Positions 7,011 through 12,059 of a DNA stretch of 12,059 nucleotides are shown one piece after another. Source of the DNA: Hydrogenophilales bacterium (lineage in GTDB: Bacteria; Pseudomonadota; Gammaproteobacteria; Burkholderiales; Thiobacillaceae); assembly GCA_011391655.1 (NCBI GenBank), contig JAABQE010000155.1:1-12059 (forward strand). The letters run 5' to 3'. A program made the position numbers and the translations under genes. Position 1 is the first letter of the stretch, and each line of letters begins with the position of its first letter. The notes below the pieces were generated by a model, which saw only the letters and a program-made list of their open reading frames with translations, did no database searches and was not told where the DNA came from.

Positions 7011-8600
7011 TCAGCCATGGGAATGGTTGCTGCGCCAGGTCAAAAGAATGATGGGAATGATACCGGCGATGACGATGGCGAGTGAGGGCAACGCGGCACG
7101 TTCCCATTCCCCTTCCGAGGTCATTTCGAACACCCGCACCGCCAGCGTGTCCCAGCCGAACGGGCGGGTCATCAGGGTGATCGGCATTTCTTTCATGATA
7201 TCGACGAAGGTGAGCGTGGCGGCGGTCAGCAGGCTGATGCGCAGCATCGGCAGATGTACCCGCACCAGCAAGCCGGCCGCGCTGGTGCCGAGGTTCTTCG
7301 CGGCTTCATCGACGTTGCGGGTGATGCGGTGCAGGCCGCTGTCGATGGGGCCGAATCCCACTGCCAGAAAGCGCACCAGATACGCCAGCAGCATGATCAG
7401 CAAGGTGCCCTTGAGGATTTCGCTGCCTTCGAAACCGAACCAGGCGCGCCCGCTGTCGATTAGCCAGTTGTCCAGCGCCGCCACCGGGATGAACAGTCCC
7501 ACCGCCAGCACGGCACCGGGGAAGGCATAGCCGAGGGTGGCGAGGCGCTGGATCCAGTTGATGCCATTGCCGGGACGCAGGCGGCCGGCGTAGGCGAGCA
7601 ACAGCGCCACGACCACCACCATCAGTGCACCCATTCCGGCCAGTAACACCGAATGCCAGGTAAACGCCCAGTAGCGGCTGTCGAGGTCGGCGGCGATGAC
7701 GTCGCGCGCCCACAGCGCCAGCTGGGTGACCGGAATGATGAAGGCCACCGCCAGCACGGCGCTGGCATACAGCAGCGCCAGCATGGCCAGCATGGGCGAC
7801 AGCTTGATCCGGCGCGAGGCTGCGCTGCGGCCCACCGCGCCGTAGCGCATCTGCGTGCGCGAGCGCTGCTCGAACACCACCGCCATCAGCACAAACAGGA
7901 TCAGGATCGAGGCCAGCTGCGCGGCGGCGGGCAGCGAAAACAGGCTGTACCACGCCTTGTAGATGGCGGTGGTGAAGGTGTCGTAATTGAAGATCGCCAT
8001 GGTGCCGAAATCGGCCAGCGTTTCCATCAGCGCCAGCATCAGCCCGGCGGCGATCCACGGCCGCGCCATCGGCAGCGCCACCCGGAAAAACCCCTGCCAG
8101 CGCGACAGTCCAAGCGACTGCGCCGCTTCCAGCGCGATCGCGCCCTGCGTGGCGAAGGCGTTTTTGGCAATCAGATAGACATAGGGATACAGCGCCAGCG
8201 ACATCACCAGGATGACGCCGCCGCGTGAGCGGATTTCGGGCAGCCCGGTGATGCCCCAGCCTTCGCGCAGCCAGGTCTGCAACGGCCCGGTGAAATCGAG
8301 CAGGCCGATAGCGACAAAGGCAGTGACGTAGGCGGGTAGCGCCAGCGGCAGCAGCAATGCCCAGCCGAACAGACGGCGGCAGGGAAATTCGCACATCGCC
8401 GTCAGCCACGCCAGCGATACGCCCAGCACGCTGACGCCTGTCCCGACACCCAGCACCAGCCACAGTGTGTTGCCCACCAGTTCGGGCAGCACGAATTCAG
8501 CCAGATGCGCGAGGATGTCGCCCTCGACCTGGGCGAAGGAAGAGAAGGTGACGACGACCGGCACCAGCACCAGCGCGGCGACCACGAGGGCGAACAGCAT
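7011..8600 (-). CDS. fbpB: Ferric iron ABC transporter, two-domain permease (FbpB-like)
   Basis: From ATG 8600 this is a 529-residue inner-membrane permease built of two fused half-transporters with about twelve hydrophobic helices, the usual layout of the FbpB/SfuB/HitB group. Each half has the cytoplasmic EAA loop that docks on the ATPase: EAAQSLGLSRWQGFFRVALP (158-177) and DEAAKNLGTSAAGLLVRVHL (431-450). The open frame continues upstream without a stop to 9287, but beyond 8723 it is an out-of-frame reading of fbpA with low-complexity Arg/Gln/Pro content, so it is not real. The start is uncertain. ATG 8600 falls right at the first membrane helix and lacks a Shine-Dalgarno. An in-frame TTG at 8675 would add 25 residues, giving 554, but would place the terminator hairpin inside the coding sequence. 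Residues just before ATG 8600 (WPRPSGW) look like a normal cytoplasmic N-terminus, which keeps the longer form open. Confidence 0.88.
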   Translation of the reverse strand: MLFALVVAALVLVPVVVTFSSFAQVEGDILAHLAEFVLPELVGNTLWLVLGVGTGVSVLGVSLAWLTAMCEFPCRRLFGWALLLPLALPAYVTAFVAIGLLDFTGPLQTWLREGWGITGLPEIRSRGGVILVMSLALYPYVYLIAKNAFATQGAIALEAAQSLGLSRWQGFFRVALPMARPWIAAGLMLALMETLADFGTMAIFNYDTFTTAIYKAWYSLFSLPAAAQLASILILFVLMAVVFEQRSRTQMRYGAVGRSAASRRIKLSPMLAMLALLYASAVLAVAFIIPVTQLALWARDVIAADLDSRYWAFTWHSVLLAGMGALMVVVVALLLAYAGRLRPGNGINWIQRLATLGYAFPGAVLAVGLFIPVAALDNWLIDSGRAWFGFEGSEILKGTLLIMLLAYLVRFLAVGFGPIDSGLHRITRNVDEAAKNLGTSAAGLLVRVHLPMLRISLLTAATLTFVDIMKEMPITLMTRPFGWDTLAVRVFEMTSEGEWERAALPSLAIVIAGIIPIILLTWRSNHSHG

Positions 8601-8624
8601 CCAGCCGCTGGGGCGCGGCCAAAC

Positions 8625-8649
8625 AAAAACGCCCGCAGCGGGCGTTTTT
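8625..8649 (-). terminator. Strong intrinsic terminator between fbpA and fbpB
   Basis: A perfect 25-base palindrome: AAAAACGCCCGC (8625-8636), one central base, then GCGGGCGTTTTT (8638-8649). On the - strand transcript it forms a GC-rich stem ending in a run of U. It can act in both directions because both flanks are A/T runs. It lies 74 bases after the fbpA stop and before fbpB ATG 8600. In binding-protein transporters such a hairpin commonly raises the amount of binding-protein mRNA relative to the downstream permease and ATPase by partial termination and 3'-end protection. Confidence 0.8.
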
Positions 8650-8703
8650 GAAGAGTCGGCAACGATGTCAGACAAAGTGGAAGCACTTCCGATGGTTGGT
8701 GTA

Positions 8704-8729
8704 GCCGGTTTATTTGGCCGGTTTATTTG
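8704..8729. repeat. Tandem 13-bp duplication across the fbpA stop codon
   Basis: GCCGGTTTATTTG occurs twice head to tail, at 8704-8716 and 8717-8729. The fbpA stop (TAA on the - strand, 8725-8723) lies in the right copy. The left copy is the first 13 bases of the spacer towards fbpB. Duplication by replication slippage is the simplest explanation. Confidence 0.9.
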
Positions 8730-9730
8730 TAACTGGCGCGATCCATTAATTTTACGGCCTTGGTCTGCAGGCTGCCAGCTTCTTTCACGTTGATCAGGTT
8801 CTGCTTGAAACTGCCCCAGGCCGCCACGGTCTTGTCCGGCGCGACTTTCGGGTTGACCGGGTATTCCAGATTGACGTCGGCGAACAGGTTCTGCGCCTTG
8901 TCGGACGACAGCCACTCGATCAGCTTTTGCGCACCGGCCGGGTTCTTGGCGTACTTGGTCACGCCGGCGCCGGAAACGTTGACATGCACACCAGCAGCTT
9001 TGTTTTTCAGGTTCTGGTTGGGCCAGAAAATTGCCAGCGGCAGAGTGGGCGATTTTTCCATCAGACGGCCGAAGTAATAGGTGTTGACCAGAGTGACGTC
9101 GCACTGCCCGGCCGCCACTGCTTCCATCGCTTTGGTGTCGTCGGGGAAGGGCGAGGTGGCCAGATTGCCGACCCAGCCGCGCACGATGTCCTCGGTTTTG
9201 CCTTCGCCGTATTCGGTGATCATCATCGCCACCAGGCTCTGGTTGTAGACCTTTTTCGAGGTGCGCAGGCAGAGGCGGCCTTTCCATTTTGGGTTGGCCA
9301 GGTCTTCATAGGTGGAAAGCGCAGTGGGTTTGACTTTGGCGGTGTTGTACACCATGGTGCGGGCGCGCACCGACAGGCCGAACCATTCGTTCCCGGGGTC
9401 GCGCAGGTGGGCGGGCACGTTGGCCTGCAGGGCTTTCGACTGGATCGGGCGCAGCAGGCCTTCTTCGGATGCCTGCCACAAATTGCCCGCATCCACCGTC
9501 AGCAGCATGTCGGCCGGGGTGTTTTTGCCTTCGGCCTTGAGGCGCGCCATCAGCGGGCCTTCCTTGTCGGTGATGAATTTCACGGCCACACCGGTGTCTT
9601 TCGTGTAGGCGTCGAACAGCGGCTTGATCAGCTGTTCATTGCGTGCGGAATACACCACGACTTCTTCAGCCAGGGCGGGGAGGGCGGTCACGGCCAGCGT
9701 CATTGCGGCCAGAAGATGGGTCAATTTCAT
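8723..9730 (-). CDS. fbpA: Ferric iron ABC transporter, periplasmic binding protein (FbpA-like)
   Basis: This 335-residue Fe3+-binding lipocalin-unrelated periplasmic protein belongs to the FbpA/FutA/iron-binding cluster of solute-binding proteins. A Sec signal peptide covers about residues 1-21 ([10 protein letters not shown], then VTALPALA before the cleavage site). The mature protein opens with [17 protein letters not shown], the typical first strand and loop of this family. The adjacent tyrosines in NTYYFGRL (Tyr218, Tyr219) match the Tyr pair that holds ferric iron in FbpA proteins. The neighbouring [17 protein letters not shown] segment and the C-terminal [11 protein letters not shown] are also family-typical. 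It delivers iron to the FbpB/FbpC pair encoded next. The start at 9730 gives a complete signal peptide, with AGGGA nine bases upstream. It is preceded by a promoter with an overlapping Fur box, so iron repression is expected. Confidence 0.94.
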   Translation of the reverse strand: MKLTHLLAAMTLAVTALPALAEEVVVYSARNEQLIKPLFDAYTKDTGVAVKFITDKEGPLMARLKAEGKNTPADMLLTVDAGNLWQASEEGLLRPIQSKALQANVPAHLRDPGNEWFGLSVRARTMVYNTAKVKPTALSTYEDLANPKWKGRLCLRTSKKVYNQSLVAMMITEYGEGKTEDIVRGWVGNLATSPFPDDTKAMEAVAAGQCDVTLVNTYYFGRLMEKSPTLPLAIFWPNQNLKNKAAGVHVNVSGAGVTKYAKNPAGAQKLIEWLSSDKAQNLFADVNLEYPVNPKVAPDKTVAAWGSFKQNLINVKEAGSLQTKAVKLMDRASYK

Positions 9731-9763
9731 GCTGAGGCATCCCTGTGTTGAGTGAATGAAAAT

Positions 9764-9792
9764 ATCGTACTGTAAATGATAACGGTTATCAA
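9764..9792 (-). promoter_or_regulatory. Sigma-70-like promoter of the iron-uptake operon
   Basis: On the - strand, TTGATA (9792-9787; five of six to TTGACA) is followed after 17 bases by TACGAT (9769-9764; four of six to TATAAT). Transcription would begin near 9757, leaving a leader of about 27 bases before the fbpA start. The -35 and part of the spacer lie inside the Fur box, the expected geometry for repression. Confidence 0.6.
9777..9791. promoter_or_regulatory. Fur box upstream of fbpA
   Basis: TGATAACGGTTATCA is a perfect 7-1-7 palindrome matching the Fur consensus core (TGATAAT-N-ATTATCA) at all but one position in each arm. It overlaps the proposed fbpA promoter. Fur with bound Fe2+ would block transcription of the importer, relieving it under iron limitation. 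The site lies between divergent genes, so an effect on the HIRAN gene about 60 bases away is possible but not indicated. Confidence 0.85.
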
Positions 9793-9852
9793 TAAATAGT
9801 TTTTCAATTACACGGATGAGTCTTGCGTTGACGGCGTGCCTGGCGACAGCAC

Positions 9853-10284
9853 ATGCATGGCCAACTCAGTAGAATGGTTGGCATGTTGCGTTTGCCTGAA
9901 TGGATTGTGCTGTGGATTGGCCTGTGGGCCCTGCCGCTGCACGCCCAGATCGCTGCCAATATCCTGCTGCAGGATTCGCCCCTGGCCGGCTTTCAGTACC
10001 ACGCGGGCAAGCAATTGTGGCCGCAGATGCGGGTGGGGGATGGGCTCACCCTGATCCGCGAACCGGCCAACCCCTACGATACCAAAGCGGTGCGAATCGA
10101 ATGGCAAGGCCACAAGATTGGCTATGTGCCGCGACGGGACAACGCCGATGTGGCGCGCTTCATGGACAGCGGACAGGTGCTGCTGGCACGGATCAGCCGC
10201 CTGGCCGAGGTGCGCGATCCGTGGTCACGGGTGCGCTTTGAAATTCTGATTCCGGTACAACCTGAGGTGAAGGCAGAACCGTGA
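9853..10284 (+). CDS. Small exported HIRAN-domain protein
   Basis: This protein of up to 143 residues is essentially one HIRAN domain (about 42-115 of the longest form): [38 protein letters not shown] and [23 protein letters not shown] domains are best known from HLTF-type helicases, where they bind DNA 3' ends. In bacteria many are stand-alone proteins of unknown role. Residues 11-31 ([21 protein letters not shown], cleavable before QIAAN) look like a signal peptide, so the protein may be periplasmic or membrane-anchored. In-frame starts at 9853, 9874 and 9883 all lack a convincing Shine-Dalgarno. The longest is given, and 9883 gives the tidiest signal peptide. It is divergent from fbpA and 27 bases before the EamA gene. 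The domain is clear. The function is not. Confidence 0.83.
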   Translation: MHGQLSRMVGMLRLPEWIVLWIGLWALPLHAQIAANILLQDSPLAGFQYHAGKQLWPQMRVGDGLTLIREPANPYDTKAVRIEWQGHKIGYVPRRDNADVARFMDSGQVLLARISRLAEVRDPWSRVRFEILIPVQPEVKAEP

Positions 10285-10311
10285 AGCGCATGGGAGTCTT
10301 TTTTAATTCCG

Positions 10312-11178
10312 ATGAAATCTAGCTGGATGCTCGTGGCGGCCGCGCTGTTCGCCCTGATGGGGGTGCTGGTGAAACACGCCTCGGTGAACTTTTCGAGCGC
10401 GGAACTGGTTTTTTATCGCTCGGCATTCGGCTTGCTGGCGATCGGGGGCGTGATTGGCGTGCAGCACGGCAGCTTGCTGACGCCGCTGGCCACGCAGCAT
10501 TTCAAAGCGCATGTCTGGCGCGGACTGTCGGGCTTTACTGCCCTGGTGCTGTTCTTCTACGCCATTGCGCGCTTGCCGTTGGCCACGGCGGTGACCCTGA
10601 ATTACACCGCACCGCTGTTTCTGGCTGCGCTGTCTGCCTGGTGGTTGCATGAGCGCCACGGGCGCGGACTGCTGGGTGCGGTGGCGTTGGGTTTTGTCGG
10701 CATCGTGATGCTGTTGCGCCCGCAGGTGCAGGATCAAGCCTGGTTGCCCGCGCTGGCGGGGCTGGTGTCGGGCATGCTGGCGGCGGTGGCGTATGTCAAC
10801 GTGAAGCAGCTGGGCAAACTCGGTGAACCGGCGTGGCGGGTGGTGTTTTATTTTACCCTGCTGGCGACGGTGGGCGGCGGGCTGTGGATGGCGCTGGCTG
10901 GCTTCCATCGCCCGCAACCTTCTGACTGGCCATGGTTGATCGGGATCGGGGTGACGGCCACGTTGGCGCAACTGGCGCTGACGCGCGCCTACCATCGTGG
11001 CCGCACGCTGATCGTGGGTGCGCTGGCGTACACCACGGTGGGATTTTCGGCGGTGTACGGGGCCATCCTGTTTGGCGAGCAGCTGCCGGCTTCAGCGTGG
11101 ATGGGGATGGCGGTGGTGGCGCTGGCCGGCATGCTGGCAGTACGGGCATCCGCACCTGCGCCCGCCGATTCGCTATAG
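10312..11178 (+). CDS. EamA/DMT-superfamily transporter
   Basis: This 288-residue inner-membrane protein has about ten hydrophobic helices in two EamA repeats, the standard length and layout of the drug/metabolite transporter superfamily. Repeat one covers about 1-137 (SWMLVAAALFALMGVLVKHA at the start, ELVFYRSAFGLL, LPLATAVTLNYTAPLFLAAL and LGFVGIVMLLRP). Repeat two covers about 144-280 (AGLVSGMLAAVAYVNVKQLG, TLAQLALTRAYHRGRTLIVG, LAYTTVGFSAVYGAILFGEQ and MAVVALAGMLAVR). Members export amino acids, nucleotides or other metabolites, and the substrate cannot be told here. A GGGAG lies rather far (about 15 bases) from the ATG, so initiation may depend on the upstream HIRAN gene, with which it probably shares a transcript. 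Confidence 0.9.
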   Translation: MKSSWMLVAAALFALMGVLVKHASVNFSSAELVFYRSAFGLLAIGGVIGVQHGSLLTPLATQHFKAHVWRGLSGFTALVLFFYAIARLPLATAVTLNYTAPLFLAALSAWWLHERHGRGLLGAVALGFVGIVMLLRPQVQDQAWLPALAGLVSGMLAAVAYVNVKQLGKLGEPAWRVVFYFTLLATVGGGLWMALAGFHRPQPSDWPWLIGIGVTATLAQLALTRAYHRGRTLIVGALAYTTVGFSAVYGAILFGEQLPASAWMGMAVVALAGMLAVRASAPAPADSL

Positions 11179-11194
11179 TGAGGCCAATCAACTT

Positions 11195-11200
11195 CTGGAG
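11195..11200 (+). promoter_or_regulatory. Shine-Dalgarno of the STAS-like gene
   Basis: CTGGAG lies six bases before ATG 11207 in the short spacer after the EamA gene. It supports independent translation initiation of the third gene of the cluster. Confidence 0.6.
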
Positions 11201-11206
11201 TGATAC

Positions 11207-11575
11207 ATGATCAGCCTCGATATCAAAAACAATCAAATTGCGGTGTCCGTGATGGGGCAGTTCACCCTCGACGATTACCGTGAATTCGAGCAGGCGGTGG
11301 GCTACGGCATCCAGTTTCAGGGCCAGGTTAATCTGCTGTTTGATTTGCGCGACATGCTGTCGTACAGCCTCGATGTGGCGTGGGAGGAACTGAAGTTCTC
11401 ACGCGAGCACAAAAACGATTTCGGCCGCATCGCCATCCTGACCGACGATCAATGGATGGCGTGGAGCATGTGGCTCAACCGCTCGTTCATGTCGGCGGAT
11501 ATTCGATTGTTTGACGATCTTGAGATGGCGCAGGCGTGGGTGGCCGGGGGCGATCTGCCGCTGGTGGCGGGCTGA
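11207..11575 (+). CDS. SpoIIAA-like / STAS-family protein
   Basis: This 122-residue soluble protein resembles the SpoIIAA-like (CRAL-TRIO/STAS fold) family of small bacterial proteins. It shows an alternating strand/helix pattern: NQIAVSVMGQFTLDDYREFE, then VNLLFDLRDM, the tryptophan-rich WEELKFSREHKNDFGRIAIL, and DIRLFDDLEMAQAWV near the end. Comparable proteins begin with a conserved strand and carry an aspartate in the LLFDL-type strand. Biochemical function is unknown for most, and a regulatory or membrane-peripheral role is usually assumed. TGGAG just upstream (within 11195-11200), six bases before the ATG, supports the start. It follows the EamA gene by 28 bases and is probably co-transcribed. 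Its 3' end overlaps the DUF3025 frame on the other strand. Confidence 0.8.
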   Translation: MISLDIKNNQIAVSVMGQFTLDDYREFEQAVGYGIQFQGQVNLLFDLRDMLSYSLDVAWEELKFSREHKNDFGRIAILTDDQWMAWSMWLNRSFMSADIRLFDDLEMAQAWVAGGDLPLVAG

Positions 11576-12059
11576 TGCGCGCTGGCCGGAAAATGACCTG
11601 ATTGGCGTAATACGCTGCATCCGCATTGCCAGCATCCCATCCCGGCACACCCTGTACCGGAAGCGGCGCAAGCTGGCGCGGTGAGTGAATTGCGCTGAGC
11701 GCAGCGACGGCTTGCCGTTCGATTGCATTGGGGTCGAGCACATCCGTACTGAGCATCAGGCATTTGCCGGTGATCGCCGGGTAGGGTGCCAGCAGCTTTT
11801 CCAGCAGCGCGTGCCCGACCACCACAAACCCCATCGCCTTTTCGACTGCCTGCCGCTGCTCCCAAAACAGCGTCTGCCAGGCGTGTTCAGCCAGCAAGGT
11901 GTGCAAAGCGGGGTCGCGGCTCATCACCCACACACCCGATTCATCCAGCATGGTCAGCGCATCGCGCCGGCGGCCACGGAGGGTGTCCGTTTCCAGTCCG
12001 ATCGCTTCGCCGTGTGCCGCATTCAATGCCGCCTTGAAGCGGGGAAAGCGCAGCCACAC
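11487..12059 (-). CDS. DUF3025 family protein (5' end beyond the window)
   Basis: This is the 3' portion of a gene entering from the right edge; 190 codons are visible. The sequence fits DUF3025: LRFPRFKAALNAAHGEAIG, RRRDALTMLDESGVWVMS, LFWEQRQAVEKAMGFVVVGH, LLEKLLAPYPAITGK, and near the end LPVQGVPGWDAGNADAAYYA and VIFRPAR. The family is common in betaproteobacteria and has no known function. The usual family end would be soon after VIFRPAR. Here the frame continues for about 30 more residues rich in Pro and Arg, running antisense to the last 89 bases of the STAS-like gene. The tail may be a genuine overlapping extension, or a lost stop or sequence error near 11575-11600. No signal peptide or membrane helix is seen in the visible part. 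Confidence 0.82.
   Translation of the reverse strand: MWLRFPRFKAALNAAHGEAIGLETDTLRGRRRDALTMLDESGVWVMSRDPALHTLLAEHAWQTLFWEQRQAVEKAMGFVVVGHALLEKLLAPYPAITGKCLMLSTDVLDPNAIERQAVAALSAIHSPRQLAPLPVQGVPGWDAGNADAAYYANQVIFRPARISPPPAADRPRPPTPAPSQDRQTIEYPPT

Noticed and set aside
7002..7018. Repeated ATGGCTGAA at the fbpB end and the fbpC start as a duplicated start site
   Set aside because: The upstream copy is in another frame, yields only a few codons before a stop, and is probably coincidental.
7306..8463. Long - strand open frame in a second frame of the permease gene
   Set aside because: It is Arg/Ala/Gly-rich with no domain and fully contained in fbpB, whose helices and EAA loops are clear. It is a GC-bias shadow.
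8724..9287. N-terminal 188 codons of the long open frame that continues into the permease
   Set aside because: They lie antisense-free but out of frame within fbpA, and the translation is Arg/Gln/Pro-rich without any domain. fbpA itself has a signal peptide and family motifs, so this is a shadow extension.
9828..9856. Possible promoter for the HIRAN gene (TTGACG at 9828-9833)
   Set aside because: The sequence 17 bases on (ACATGC) is a poor -10. The alternative TAGAAT at 9870-9875 has no -35 at proper spacing. Neither is strong enough to annotate.
10303..10995. Long - strand open frame opposite the EamA gene
   Set aside because: The translation is dominated by Gln, Arg and His, typical of the antisense of a GC-rich membrane-protein gene. 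No motif is seen, and the + strand gene is well supported.

Overview
The window looks like chromosomal DNA of a GC-rich betaproteobacterium. The HIRAN, DUF3025, DUF302 and Fbp-type proteins all have the flavour of Nitrosomonadales, Burkholderiales or Rhodocyclales, but no rRNA or other taxonomic marker is present, so the assignment is an inference. The window is densely coding and has no gene-free stretch over 300 bases. I see no tRNA, rRNA, CRISPR array or insertion sequence.

Region 1 (1-1440, + strand) is a two-gene stress-response cassette. An ECF-type sigma factor overlaps, by ATGA, a membrane anti-sigma factor. The anti-sigma protein has a DsrE-like domain after its single transmembrane helix, which should place that domain outside the cytoplasm. 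The cassette is preceded by an ECF-like promoter (GGAATAAA, then CGTCTTA) lying in a perfect inverted repeat. A third copy of the -35-like element sits at the left edge and points the other way.

Region 2 (1509-9730, - strand) is a run of six genes read right to left. They are a ferric-iron ABC importer (periplasmic binding protein, two-domain permease, ATPase), a hybrid sensor kinase starting at the base after the ATPase stop, an exported DUF302 protein, and a HIT/GalT-superfamily phosphorylase-like protein. A near-consensus Fur box overlaps a sigma-70-like promoter in front of the binding-protein gene, which predicts iron repression of the importer. A strong hairpin terminator between the binding-protein and permease genes probably lowers expression of the permease and ATPase relative to the binding protein. 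A separate promoter candidate precedes the DUF302 gene, so the last two genes may be a separate unit.

Region 3 (9853-11575, + strand) runs divergently from the iron operon. It holds a small exported HIRAN-domain protein, an EamA/DMT-family transporter and a SpoIIAA-like/STAS protein. The right edge carries the 3' part of a DUF3025 gene on the - strand, whose reading frame overlaps the end of the STAS gene tail to tail.

The most unusual items are the anti-sigma/DsrE fusion, the cysteine cluster in the C-terminal domain of the iron-transport ATPase, the terminator lying inside the open frame leading into the permease, and the HIRAN domain that appears to be exported.
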